Shown in pieces: positions 35,313 to 44,632 of a DNA stretch of 44,716 nucleotides (position 1 is its first letter; each line of letters begins with the position of its first letter). Under the pieces are notes generated by a model. The model had not been told where the DNA came from. It was given only the letters and a program-made list of their open reading frames with translations, and did no database searches. Source of the stretch: an uncultured Colwellia sp. Lineage in GTDB: Bacteria; Pseudomonadota; Gammaproteobacteria; Enterobacterales; Alteromonadaceae. Both the position numbers and the translations under genes were made by a program. The stretch is from the NCBI GenBank assembly GCA_913063325.1, contig CAJXYE010000037.1, positions 1 to 44,716 of the forward strand, read 5' to 3'.

Positions 35313-36716
35313 TTATTTTTTACCTAATAACGTAAATATTTTATTGGCGATATCGGTATTATCGATCTTGCCTTTAAACATTTCACTGTTTTTTCCAAAG
35401 GCAAAAACAGGTACGTCAATAGCTGTGTGGCCACTTGATGTCCAACCACTGTTAGTGCGCTTATCGATTAGTTTCTTTATCGCAATATAAATGGTTGTTT
35501 CAATGCTCGGTTTAATCTGCTCTTTCTGTGCACTCTCATTTAAACCATAAAAATCGACAAGGTTTTTAGAGGTTTGCTCTTTTGCTTGTTGCAATAAAAG
35601 TACTTCTTCTTGAGTTACTGCAAAGTTAAGTAGCTCACTAGTGGCTTTTATTGTGATGTCTGTAATCGCTAATTTTTTAGCTATTTTGTGTGGCGAATTT
35701 TTCATGGTACGGAGCACTGTAGGATCCCACTCATATTTACCGTTGGCAGCAATAGTAAATCCACCCGTGCTGTGATCAGCTGTTAGCACCACAAGCGTAT
35801 CTGGATTTTTTGCTACGTATTGCTCTAAGTATTCTACTGTTTTGGCAAGGTCGGTCATTTCAGCCATTGCTGATGCTATATCATTGCTGTGGCCAGCCCA
35901 GTCAATTTGACTACCCTCAACAAGAAGAAAATAACCTTTATCATTCTCTAACTGTTTGGTTGCTGCTTTTGTCATTGTCGATAAACGAAGCTGATTGCTG
36001 TCATCAAGTGCCCAAGGTAAACCTACATCAGCAAAAAGCCCTAACACAGGCTTGTGTTGTGGCAGTTTACTTAAACCTTCAGCGTTATCAAGGTAATGAA
36101 AGCCTGCGGACTGAAACTCTTCGACCAAGTTGCGATCGTCACGAATAAAGTATTCCCAGCCACCGCCTAAGATAATATCGGCTTTTATGCCTTCATCGAT
36201 ATAGCTATCGGCAATTGCATTATAGTTTCTTCTACTTTCATTATGCGCAAGGTAAGACGCAGGGGTTGCGTGGTTAACTTGAGACGTTACAACAATACCT
36301 GTTTTCTTGCCTTGCTTCTTTGCCCACTCAAGCACTGTTTCAACAGACTTCTTATCAACATCTACGCCGATAGCGCCGTTATAACTTTTAACGCCAGTGG
36401 CTAATGCAGTTGCGGCGGCGGCTGAATCGGTAACATAACCTGATATACGAGCAGGGTAGGTACTTGCCATACCAACAAGCAGGCGGTCAAAAACAGTTTC
36501 TTCAATAATTTTTGTTTCTGGATTATCATCAAAGTAACGATAAGCAGTGGTATAAGCGGGTCCCATACCATCACCGACTATCATGATGATATTTTTAGGG
36601 CCGCTAAGTGAGCTTAAGGCGACAGAGTTATCTACTGAAGTACCACCAGAATGTTCGGTAGTAGTACAAGCACTCAGTGCGAGAGTGACAAAAACGGCAG
36701 AAAGTAATTTTTTCAT
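35313..36716 (-). CDS. Alkaline phosphatase, lipoprotein form
   Basis: This 467-residue protein belongs to the PhoA-type alkaline phosphatase family. The signal peptide has lipobox LSAC (Cys17), so it is membrane-anchored. Asp49 in IIMIVGDGMG is a metal ligand, and Ser98 in VTDSAAAATALATG is the nucleophile. Metal ligands also occur in VEGSQIDWAGHSND, VLTADHSTGG and SSGHTAIDVPVFA. It releases phosphate from nucleotides and other monoesters outside the cytoplasm. It is downstream of the secreted EEP enzyme (54-bp gap) and the RutR-like regulator, forming an apparent operon. Phosphate released from nucleotides would leave nucleosides for uptake. Confidence 0.92.
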   Translation of the reverse strand: MKKLLSAVFVTLALSACTTTEHSGGTSVDNSVALSSLSGPKNIIMIVGDGMGPAYTTAYRYFDDNPETKIIEETVFDRLLVGMASTYPARISGYVTDSAAAATALATGVKSYNGAIGVDVDKKSVETVLEWAKKQGKKTGIVVTSQVNHATPASYLAHNESRRNYNAIADSYIDEGIKADIILGGGWEYFIRDDRNLVEEFQSAGFHYLDNAEGLSKLPQHKPVLGLFADVGLPWALDDSNQLRLSTMTKAATKQLENDKGYFLLVEGSQIDWAGHSNDIASAMAEMTDLAKTVEYLEQYVAKNPDTLVVLTADHSTGGFTIAANGKYEWDPTVLRTMKNSPHKIAKKLAITDITIKATSELLNFAVTQEEVLLLQQAKEQTSKNLVDFYGLNESAQKEQIKPSIETTIYIAIKKLIDKRTNSGWTSSGHTAIDVPVFAFGKNSEMFKGKIDNTDIANKIFTLLGKK

Positions 36717-36770
36717 TATGTGGGTTCTTGTAGTTAATTCATTGTAATAAATAGTGAAATATAAGCGTGG

Positions 36771-37955
36771 TTAATCTTTTGTTGTCAGTTCAAGCCAAAC
36801 CAAACGATGGTCTGATGATGCTTTTCTATCTTTTATTAAGCGATAGCTTTCTTGTGTTTCTAATGGCCAAAATACACCTGAGTTATTGATGGTTAAGCTT
36901 AAAACTGACGCTAATACATAATCAACTCTCATACCCCAATTTGAGGTATGGTGTTTAGCATTTATATTCTCAGGTTTATGAAGCTTACCCGCTTGGCTCT
37001 GTGGCATAGCATCTTGGATTTTAGCATTGTTTAATAATGAGGCTATGCCTGATTTAATGGCATTACCATCAACAGTAGTCGCATTAAAGTCACCTAACAT
37101 AACAAATGCTTGCTCTGCTTTAATTCCGCCTTTGTGACCATTGTCATCATAAATATAACCGGCTAACTCAGGACTAATATAATCATGCCAAAAACGAATT
37201 TCGTCATGATTACGTTTACCATTCCTGTCTTCCGGGCCATCAAATACAGGTGGTGTCGGGTGACTAGCGAGTATGTGAATTGTTTTACCCTTGACCTCTA
37301 CAGGCACATCCCAATGTGACTTGGATGAAAGTCTCAGTTTTTGCCATACTGCTTGGCTGTACCAAGGTTTGTTTGTTGCAGGATCTATTGGCATTAATGC
37401 ATTAGGCATATCATGCCATTTAAAGTGTTGGAAAGTTCGAATGTTAGCAACATCTATGGGATATTTTGATAATAGTGCCATACCAAAATGACCTGGGAAG
37501 TGGCCATAGCCATAACCATCGCCGGGTAACTCCCCTTTTTTGCCGTTTCCGTCGATATCCAGACCAGAATTTATCCCTGTGTTAACAGGACCTTGGTAAA
37601 AGTAAGGGAAATTAACTGCCTTTTGACCGTGTTGGCTTTTATTTAAGTAGCTATTTATAAAGATTTTTAAGGCTTCATTATTATCATCTAGATAATCAAA
37701 TTCATTGAGTAGAATGATGTCAGGGTTAATCCTTTGGATGATCTCAGCAATATTTTTTATCTGTTGATGATCACTTTTCAAAGCTGCTTTTAGCGTTTTT
37801 TCTGAAACATTGGGTGATTCGCCACGTTTATGTGCAACGTAGTTGAGGGCTTCCATACTGACATTAAAGGTAGCAATTTTTAATGTGGTGTCTTGTGCAA
37901 TAGTCATATGAGGGAACACCCAGATAAGTAAGGCTATGATTGAATATTTTTTCAT
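36771..37955 (-). CDS. Secreted endonuclease/exonuclease/phosphatase-family protein
   Basis: This 394-residue protein has a signal peptide (MKKYSIIALLIWVFPHMTIA, then QD) and an EEP-fold catalytic domain. Visible residues are Asn in IATFNVS, Glu in LLNEFDY, the MLGDFNAT motif, and the C-terminal SSDHRLVWLEL with the catalytic Asp-His. This superfamily includes DNase I-like nucleases and phosphoesterases. A secreted nuclease or phosphodiesterase is the natural reading beside an alkaline phosphatase and nucleoside catabolism genes, but the substrate is not proven. The TetR regulator gene ends 20 bp upstream on the same strand, so they are probably co-transcribed. Confidence 0.85.
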   Translation of the reverse strand: MKKYSIIALLIWVFPHMTIAQDTTLKIATFNVSMEALNYVAHKRGESPNVSEKTLKAALKSDHQQIKNIAEIIQRINPDIILLNEFDYLDDNNEALKIFINSYLNKSQHGQKAVNFPYFYQGPVNTGINSGLDIDGNGKKGELPGDGYGYGHFPGHFGMALLSKYPIDVANIRTFQHFKWHDMPNALMPIDPATNKPWYSQAVWQKLRLSSKSHWDVPVEVKGKTIHILASHPTPPVFDGPEDRNGKRNHDEIRFWHDYISPELAGYIYDDNGHKGGIKAEQAFVMLGDFNATTVDGNAIKSGIASLLNNAKIQDAMPQSQAGKLHKPENINAKHHTSNWGMRVDYVLASVLSLTINNSGVFWPLETQESYRLIKDRKASSDHRLVWLELTTKD

Positions 37956-37975
37956 AATGTTTTTACGCTAATAAA

Positions 37976-38608
37976 TTAAATTAAGCCGCAGCCTCGTAAT
38001 ATTATGTCAGATAAGAAGGCAATAACTTGTTCAACATCATGCTCTTCGAAATCGGCTTGATTCATTATGGTTAATATTTGCGTGTCAAAATCAGCATAAT
38101 GTTGGGTAGCAGACCAGATAAGAAAAATGAGGTGCACGGGATCTACATTGACCATTTCGCCATTGTCTATCCAGTGTTGAAATAACTTAGCTTTTTCTCT
38201 TACCCACTGGCGTTGGTAGGTGCGGGCATAATCTTTTAAGTGCTGCGCGCCTTGAATAATTTCCATCGCATATATCTTTGATGCTTCGGGGTGATTGAAT
38301 GACATTCTTACCTTGGCAGCAATAAACTTTTCTATCGCTATTTTAGGTCCTTCATCTGGCACTATGTCCCCTATACCTTGGTCCCACATTTCAAGAGTGT
38401 TTTCAAGTACAGCATGATAAATATTCTCTTTGTTTTTGAAATAATAGAGGATATTTGCTTTTGGCAGCTCAGCCCTGTCAGCAATAGATTGCACTGTTGC
38501 TCCTCTATAGCCTTGCAGTACAAACTCGGTTCTAGCAGCGCTTAGAATTTTAACTTGGCTCTTTACTCGAATATTACCTGTCTTTTTTGTTTGGTTATCG
38601 CTGCTCAT
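37976..38608 (-). CDS. TetR-family regulator, RutR-like
   Basis: This 210-residue protein has a TetR N-terminal helix-turn-helix (about 37-60; VQSIADRAELPKANILYYFKNKENIY). Its C-terminal domain strongly resembles E. coli RutR: LPKANILYYF recalls VSKTNLLYYF, and DPVHLIFLIWSATQHYADF recalls DPQHLIFMIWASTQHYADF. RutR senses uracil and thymine and represses or activates pyrimidine genes. The E. coli RutR box (TTGACCAnnTGGTCAA) is nearly perfectly matched in front of cdd in this window. I infer that it controls cdd and deoA, and possibly its own EEP/phosphatase operon. The effector could be a pyrimidine base. No RutR box was found immediately upstream of its own start. Confidence 0.88.
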   Translation of the reverse strand: MSSDNQTKKTGNIRVKSQVKILSAARTEFVLQGYRGATVQSIADRAELPKANILYYFKNKENIYHAVLENTLEMWDQGIGDIVPDEGPKIAIEKFIAAKVRMSFNHPEASKIYAMEIIQGAQHLKDYARTYQRQWVREKAKLFQHWIDNGEMVNVDPVHLIFLIWSATQHYADFDTQILTIMNQADFEEHDVEQVIAFLSDIILRGCGLI

Positions 38609-39500
38609 GTTCAGTACTCTGTCTGCGTAATTGTTTCATGGTTTTTCATCATGATACTGTTATGACTATTCTTATGCGACTTTTTAGCAGTCGTACCGGC
38701 AGAAGTCACACCTTTTCTAAAATTAATATTAACCAATTAGTCAGGATGTTAAACCTAGCTACTTTATATTGACTATTCATGGTTGTTATAAATGTAATTT
38801 ATCGAAAAGGAAAAGTACATAATATCCTTGTTTGATTTCATCTTTGTCGTAAATATTCTGCTATAGACTTTTCATGGGCGCGATATTAAATCTTACTCGC
38901 ACCTGTAGTGCAATAGAGCTTTGTCTTTTTAGTGGCCTGCCCGTAAGTTATTGATAGTTAATCATTAAATATCTTTTGGGCGGATGGCTAGGTAATCTCT
39001 TATGTTAAAACGGAATTAAAGGGGCTGTATTAATAACAATATTTCATATGAAAAGATACTGAATAAATATATTAGCAGTCATTATGTTTAGGTTCTTCTT
39101 ATGTCTCTGAAAATAATGAGTTTTATTCACGAGTTATCCGTTCCTAGTAACTGGTCTGATGTCTGTGTTTTTGGTGTGTGTAGGAATATGTGAAAATATG
39201 TAATGAAACTGACATAAAAGTCTGGTCTAATTTCATTCGAAATAAAAAGCTGAGCAATTGGTTAAGTTTTATGTTGCTTATAACAAGTTGAAATAAAATA
39301 ACAATAAAAACCATTTTATATCATTTGCATTAATTAAGGTTACAGAATTTAATGAGATTAAATTTTCAAGAACAAGGCGCTTGATTAAACAATAGCTGGC
39401 TATTGGGATTGAGAGCAACGATGTTATTGGATATTTAGGCCATTTAAAATGATCACTTAGTGAGTGCAATTGATATTACAACCATACATAGGAATAACAG
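38609..39500. promoter_or_regulatory. Long 892-bp intergenic region upstream of the TonB receptor
   Basis: No convincing gene is present in either direction. A possible promoter TTGACT-18 bp-TGTAAT lies at 38769-38798. CTGGTCTGAT (39151) and CTGGTCTAAT (39222) form a direct repeat whose TGGTC core equals half of the RutR box. AATGAAA (39202) and TTTCATT (39231) form an inverted repeat around the second copy. The length suggests a long 5' leader or an unrecognised small RNA. Confidence 0.4.
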
Positions 39501-42500
39501 ATGAAAACTCATCGTCTATCACATATATCAAGCGCGCTAATTCTTGCACTTGGACTATCAACATCTGCTTTGGCAAATACTACAACATCAGCCATTAAAG
39601 GTAATATTAGCGGTCCTAACGGCAATGCTGCTGTGGGTACGAAAATTACAATTGTGCATGTACCATCCGGAACAACTAAAACCGCAATAGTGAACGAGTC
39701 AGGTCTTTTCACTGCAAAAGGTTTAAGAGTTGGTGGGCCTTACCGAGTAGTTGTCGATTCAAATAAATTTGAAGATACAACAGTTAAAGATATTTATTTA
39801 ACTTTGGGTGAGACATTCCCATTGAATGTAGCGTTAAACTCTCAAAGTGATGTAGAAACTATTGTTGTAACAGGTCGTTCAGTTAGTATGAATTCTGGCG
39901 GTACTGGGCCTGCGGCACACTTCACTGCTGATGATTTAAAAAGTGCTCCATCAATCAATCGTGATATTAAAGATATTGTTCGAATAGATCCTCGTATCTA
40001 TATTGATGAAAGTCGCAGTGATGCAATCCAGTGTGGTGGTGGTAACCCAAGGTTTAATAGTTTAACTGTTGATGGCGTTCGTATGAACGACAGCTTTGGT
40101 TTGAATGAAAATGGATATCCAACAACGCGTATTCCTTTTTCTTATGACTCCATTGACCAAGTATCGGTTGAGCTAGCACCATTTGATGTTAAATATGGCG
40201 GTTTTACCTCTTGTAACATCAATGCGGTCACCAAATCCGGTACCAATGAAGTACACGGTAGCGTATTTTTAGACTACAGCAATGATTCGATGAAAGGCGA
40301 TAGCATTGAAGGTGAGCACCAAGATAATGGTGATTACGATGATAAACGTTATGGCTTTAATGTTGGTTTACCATTAGTAGAAGACACGCTGTTTTTATTC
40401 GCTTCTTATGAAAAACTTGATGGTGCACAACTCTTTGAATATTCACCTATGGGTGGAAGCAACCCACAAGTTACCCAAGGCGATATTGATCGTATAAACC
40501 AAATATCAATGGATAAGTATGGTTATAATGCCGGTGGCACTCCTGCAAGTATGCCTGTTGATGATGAGAAAATTCTTATTAAGTTAGATTGGAACATTAA
40601 CGAAGACCATCGTGCTAGTTTAGTTTATAACTACAATGATGGTTTTAAATTAGACCAGTCTGATGAATGGGGCATGACCTTAGATAACCATTTCTATGAG
40701 TCAGGCGCAGAAATGAATTCATTTGCTGTAGCGGTTAACTCTGATTGGTCAGATAACTTTTCGACAGAAGTACGAGTGGGTCATACGGAGTTAGAAAATA
40801 GACAACAATCTTTAGATGCTGCTAGTGGTTTCGGTGAAGTTCAGATTCGTCATAACGGTACTACGGTATTCTTAGGTCCCGATGATTCTCGTCAATCAAA
40901 TGAGATGAACTGGGAAACCACTACGTTTAAAATGTCAGGTAGTTATTACTTAGATCAACATACTATTACCGGTGGTTATGAATATGAAACCTTAACGGCA
41001 TTTAACTTATTTATGCAACATACTGTTGGTGAATATCGCTTTGGCTCTATTGATGAATATGAAGCGGGTTTAGCAGATCGTGTTTATTATAACAATTCAG
41101 CAGGTACCAATATACCAAGTGATGCTAGCCAAGAGTTCACTTACGGTACACATACTTTCTATATTCAAGATGAATACACTTTCACTGATATTGATGCAAC
41201 GTTAACTGTAGGTTTGCGTTATGACCGTTATAGCAGCAATGATAATCCTCGTTACAATGCTCAATTTGAGGAACGTTATGGTGTTCGCAATGATAAAAAC
41301 ATGGATGGTATCGACTTAATACAGCCACGTGTTGGCTTTAATTGGGCGGTGCAAGACAATTTAGAAGTTCGCGCTGGTTTTGGCCTTTACTCAGGCGGTA
41401 ACCCAAATGTTTGGTTGTCTAACTCTTACTCAAACGATGGTTTAGTGAATATTGGCGAACGTGCTAAATATCATAAAGATACCATTGCTATGGATGATGG
41501 CAGATTTGATTTATTCAATACACCGTCTTCAAGCTCTCAAGGGCCAGGATATGGTGTACCACAAGTAATGGTTGATGCCATTGGCGATCTAGATGAACTT
41601 AGTGGTAATGGCTCGGTGAATGCAACGGATCCAAACTTTGAAATTCCATCAGAGTGGAAATATGCTTTAGGTGCAACGTTTACCACCGACAACGATTATA
41701 TTATCTCGGCAGATATTTTGCATAACCGTAAGCAAAATTCAGCAACAATTCTTGATTATAACCTTGAATATGGTGAAAAAACGTTTGATGGTCGTTCTAC
41801 GTATCAATCAGTTACTCATCCTGACGGCGTAGACAACGTCTCAAGTGAATTTGTTTTAACTAATACTAGCAGCGATGGTAGCTCTACTATTGTTTCACTC
41901 GCGTTAAGCAAAAGCTTTGACTTTGGCTTAGATACTTCATTTGGTTATTCTTATACCAAGTCTGAAGACGCTAACCCGATGACAAGTGCTGTTGCAGGCT
42001 CTAACTATAGTAATTTAGCCACTACTGATGCTATTAACCCACCAATGACAACTTCTAACTATGAAATCCCACATCGTTTTACAATGAATTTGAGTTACGG
42101 TGTTGAGCTTATTGCCGGTTTAGAAACGCGTGTTAGTTTATTTGGCCAAGCAAGTGAAGGCCAAGCTTACTCATATACTTATGATAGTTCTGACCGTGCT
42201 TTTGGTGATAATAACTGGAATGGTAGCCGTCAATTAGTCTATATACCAACAAATGACGATGCTAATGTCGTTTACGGCCCTGATTTTGATAAGGCAGCGT
42301 TTGATGATTTTGTTGCTGCAGAAGGGCTAGCTCGTGGCCAAACGACAGGCCGAAATGCCCAAAATGCAGATTGGCATGTAAGTTTTGACATCAAGATTAA
42401 CCAAGAAATCCCTGGCTTTATGGAAGGTCATCGCGGTAATGCATTCTTTATCATTAAAAATGTTGGCAACATGATAAATGACGATTGGGGGGTGATGAAG

Positions 42501-42656
42501 CAAGGTCAGTTCGTCGGTAACCGCATGGTTGAGATGTCGATTCAAGAAGATGGAAAATACTTATATGAGGCTTTCAACGCTGGTAATGAAGAACAAAAAT
42601 TCTACAAAGATGCCTCTGTTTGGGAAATGCGCGTAGGTGTAAGTTACGACTTTTAA
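39501..42656 (+). CDS. Oar-like TonB-dependent receptor
   Basis: The 1051-residue protein starts at ATG 39501 with AGGAA ahead. After a signal peptide (ending near ALAN), a carboxypeptidase-regulatory-like domain covers about 30-110 (AIKGNISGPNGNAAVGTKI). A TonB box-like ETIVVTG, a plug domain (about 125-260; SINRDIKDIVRIDPRIYID, LTVDGVRMND, VTKSGTNEVHGSVF) and a large 22-strand-type barrel ending in SYDF follow. This is the Oar-like receptor class common in marine Alteromonadales, which imports large or oligomeric substrates. Its position between secreted phosphoesterases and cdd-deoA suggests nucleosides, nucleotides or oligonucleotides as ligand; that is inference from context. A strong terminator follows. 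Confidence 0.9.
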   Translation: MKTHRLSHISSALILALGLSTSALANTTTSAIKGNISGPNGNAAVGTKITIVHVPSGTTKTAIVNESGLFTAKGLRVGGPYRVVVDSNKFEDTTVKDIYLTLGETFPLNVALNSQSDVETIVVTGRSVSMNSGGTGPAAHFTADDLKSAPSINRDIKDIVRIDPRIYIDESRSDAIQCGGGNPRFNSLTVDGVRMNDSFGLNENGYPTTRIPFSYDSIDQVSVELAPFDVKYGGFTSCNINAVTKSGTNEVHGSVFLDYSNDSMKGDSIEGEHQDNGDYDDKRYGFNVGLPLVEDTLFLFASYEKLDGAQLFEYSPMGGSNPQVTQGDIDRINQISMDKYGYNAGGTPASMPVDDEKILIKLDWNINEDHRASLVYNYNDGFKLDQSDEWGMTLDNHFYESGAEMNSFAVAVNSDWSDNFSTEVRVGHTELENRQQSLDAASGFGEVQIRHNGTTVFLGPDDSRQSNEMNWETTTFKMSGSYYLDQHTITGGYEYETLTAFNLFMQHTVGEYRFGSIDEYEAGLADRVYYNNSAGTNIPSDASQEFTYGTHTFYIQDEYTFTDIDATLTVGLRYDRYSSNDNPRYNAQFEERYGVRNDKNMDGIDLIQPRVGFNWAVQDNLEVRAGFGLYSGGNPNVWLSNSYSNDGLVNIGERAKYHKDTIAMDDGRFDLFNTPSSSSQGPGYGVPQVMVDAIGDLDELSGNGSVNATDPNFEIPSEWKYALGATFTTDNDYIISADILHNRKQNSATILDYNLEYGEKTFDGRSTYQSVTHPDGVDNVSSEFVLTNTSSDGSSTIVSLALSKSFDFGLDTSFGYSYTKSEDANPMTSAVAGSNYSNLATTDAINPPMTTSNYEIPHRFTMNLSYGVELIAGLETRVSLFGQASEGQAYSYTYDSSDRAFGDNNWNGSRQLVYIPTNDDANVVYGPDFDKAAFDDFVAAEGLARGQTTGRNAQNADWHVSFDIKINQEIPGFMEGHRGNAFFIIKNVGNMINDDWGVMKQGQFVGNRMVEMSIQEDGKYLYEAFNAGNEEQKFYKDASVWEMRVGVSYDF

Positions 42657-42698
42657 ATAACTTGAGATACAATTCTTAAATAGGATATTCAAGTAATA

Positions 42699-42724
42699 AA
42701 GGCTGCATTTTTGCAGCCTTTTTT
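42699..42724 (+). terminator. Rho-independent terminator after the TonB receptor
   Basis: AAGGCTGCA and TGCAGCCTT form a perfect 9-bp stem with a 4-base T loop, followed by a T-run. It separates the receptor transcript from cdd. Confidence 0.92.
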
Positions 42725-42786
42725 ATTGGCTATTTTTTATTAAATGGTAGTAAGCACGATTATTCACTTAACAGTCTTTAAATAAC

Positions 42787-42802
42787 TTGACCATATGGTC
42801 AG
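42787..42802. promoter_or_regulatory. RutR-box-like palindrome upstream of cdd
   Basis: TTGACCATATGGTCAG matches the E. coli RutR consensus TTGACCAnnTGGTCAA at every defined position except the last. The inner 14 bp (42788-42801) are a perfect palindrome. It is 48 bp before the cdd start and overlaps the predicted -35 element, so repression by the RutR-like TetR protein is likely. Confidence 0.75.
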
Positions 42803-42825
42803 CAATGATATGCTCAAGGTATAAA
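42796..42825 (+). promoter_or_regulatory. Predicted cdd-deoA promoter
   Basis: A -35 candidate TGGTCA (42796-42801) and a -10 TATAAA (42820-42825) are 18 bp apart, upstream of cdd. The -35 lies inside the RutR-box palindrome. Confidence 0.45.
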
Positions 42826-42849
42826 TAACGCACGCTACTTTGGAACATC

Positions 42850-43281
42850 ATGAAAGAAATAAAAATAGAATTACTCGATGAAGTACTTGATGAAGTAATC
42901 GCCGCAGCTAAAGCCGCTTACCATTTGGCTTATGCCCCTTACAGTAATTTTCATGTTGGTGCTGCCGCGTTAACAAGCAATGGAAACATAGTGAAAGGCT
43001 GTAATGTCGAAAACGCGTCATACGGCTTGACTGTCTGTGCAGAGCGTAACTGTATTAGCAACTCGGTAATTAATGGCGAGCAGCAATTTGAAGTCATTGT
43101 TGTTTATACCGAGCAAGATAAATTAACACCACCGTGTGGTGCTTGCAGACAAGTTATCGCTGAATTTTTTGAGCAATCAGCCCCCGTGCTTTCTGTTAAT
43201 CATAAAAATGAACGAAAAGTTTGGACTGTAGAGCAGTTATTACCAAACGCATTTACCCCAAAAGATTTATTAGAATTATAA
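42850..43281 (+). CDS. cdd: Cytidine deaminase (homotetrameric type)
   Basis: This 143-residue enzyme deaminates cytidine and deoxycytidine to uridine and deoxyuridine in the cytoplasm. The zinc site is intact: Cys63 and Glu65 in VCAERNC, and Cys96 and Cys99 in PPCGACRQV. NVENASYGLT is the substrate-binding stretch. The short length and three-Cys zinc site indicate the small homotetrameric class, not the longer dimeric E. coli type. It is 11 bp ahead of deoA and has a RutR-box-like palindrome at its promoter. Confidence 0.96.
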   Translation: MKEIKIELLDEVLDEVIAAAKAAYHLAYAPYSNFHVGAAALTSNGNIVKGCNVENASYGLTVCAERNCISNSVINGEQQFEVIVVYTEQDKLTPPCGACRQVIAEFFEQSAPVLSVNHKNERKVWTVEQLLPNAFTPKDLLEL

Positions 43282-43292
43282 GGATTTAATTA

Positions 43293-44609
43293 ATGTCAGT
43301 AATCAGTAAAATTATCCCACAAGAAATTATCCGACTTAAACGTAATGGCCAAGTTTTAAACGAGCAAGCAATAAATGGCTTTGTTTCAGGTCTAGTTGAT
43401 GGCAACTTTTCAGACAGCCAAGTTGGCGCTATGGCGATGGCTATTTTTCAAAATGGCATGACGATTGATGAAAGAGTTTATTTTACCAAAGCTATGATGA
43501 ATTCAGGTGATGTACTCAGCTGGGAAGGCTTTGATGGCCCTATCGTTGATAAGCATTCAACGGGCGGTGTTGGTGATAAAGTGAGCTTCATGTTAGCGGC
43601 CATCGTTGCTGCTTGTGGCGGTTATGTTCCGATGATTTCAGGGCGTGGCTTGGGGCATACAGGCGGCACCGCAGATAAGCTTGAAAGTATTGCAGGGTTT
43701 AATGTACAGCCGAGTATCAGTGAATTTAAAAAGATTGTTAAGGATGTTGGTGTTGCAATTATTTCTCAAACCGATAATTTAGCACCTGCAGATAAGCGTT
43801 TGTATTCGATTCGTGACGTTACTGCTACCGTTGAGTCTATTCCTTTAATTACCGCTTCAATTTTGTCTAAAAAGCTTGCTGCTGGCTTAGATGCTTTAGT
43901 CATGGATGTTAAAGTAGGTAATGGCGCTATGATGAATAATTTAGATGATGCTAAAGCCCTTGCTGAAAGTATTGTTAACGTTGCAAATGGTGCAGGTGTT
44001 AAAACGCAGGCTATTATTACCGACATGAATCAAGTATTAGGCACTAGTGCTGGTAATGCTATTGAAATGTATGAAACGGCTAAATACTTAACGGGTAAAC
44101 AACGAGAGCCACGTTTACATAAAATTGTTCAAGCACTGGCTAGCGCAATGTTGATTAATACCAATTTGGCTAGCGGTGAAAAAGAAGCCCATGAAAAAAT
44201 AGACAAAGTATTAAGATCAGGTTTAGCGGCTGAAGTATTTGGTCGCATGGTGGCTGCATTAGGTGGCCCGAAGAACTTTATTGAAAAACCATGGGACTGT
44301 ATGACAAAAGCAAATGTTATCGTGGAAGTGAAAGCCGCACAACATGGTTATATTGCGCAAATGGATACTCGTGCTATTGGCATGTCGGTTGTTGGTTTAG
44401 GCGGCGGTAGAACGGCACCAGCACAACAAGTAGATCACACCGTTGGCTTTGATCGAATATTACCGTTAGGTGTACAAGTTAATCGAGGTGAAGTGGTTGC
44501 CCGTGTTCATGCTAAAAATGAGGACGATGCGAATAGAGCGATTGAGCAATTTACTAATGCCCTTAGCTACACTGAAGAAAGCCCAGAGTTACCACCGGTA
44601 ATTTATTAG
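43293..44609 (+). CDS. deoA: Thymidine phosphorylase
   Basis: This 438-residue protein has close to the usual length for the enzyme. The glycosyl-transferase family signature DKHSTGGVGDK covers 86-96, and SGRGLGHTGGTADKLESI is also characteristic. It splits thymidine or deoxyuridine with phosphate into base and deoxyribose-1-phosphate, following cdd in the pathway. AAGGA precedes the ATG 11 bp after cdd, so they form one transcript. No deoB, deoC or deoD follows within the remaining 107 bp. Confidence 0.96.
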   Translation: MSVISKIIPQEIIRLKRNGQVLNEQAINGFVSGLVDGNFSDSQVGAMAMAIFQNGMTIDERVYFTKAMMNSGDVLSWEGFDGPIVDKHSTGGVGDKVSFMLAAIVAACGGYVPMISGRGLGHTGGTADKLESIAGFNVQPSISEFKKIVKDVGVAIISQTDNLAPADKRLYSIRDVTATVESIPLITASILSKKLAAGLDALVMDVKVGNGAMMNNLDDAKALAESIVNVANGAGVKTQAIITDMNQVLGTSAGNAIEMYETAKYLTGKQREPRLHKIVQALASAMLINTNLASGEKEAHEKIDKVLRSGLAAEVFGRMVAALGGPKNFIEKPWDCMTKANVIVEVKAAQHGYIAQMDTRAIGMSVVGLGGGRTAPAQQVDHTVGFDRILPLGVQVNRGEVVARVHAKNEDDANRAIEQFTNALSYTEESPELPPVIY

Positions 44610-44632
44610 ACTATACCCGTTCCTCTTGAGTA

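Noticed and set aside
39278..39469. 63-codon minus-strand frame before the TonB receptor
   Set aside because: It has AT-driven composition, no ribosome-binding site and no recognisable domain.
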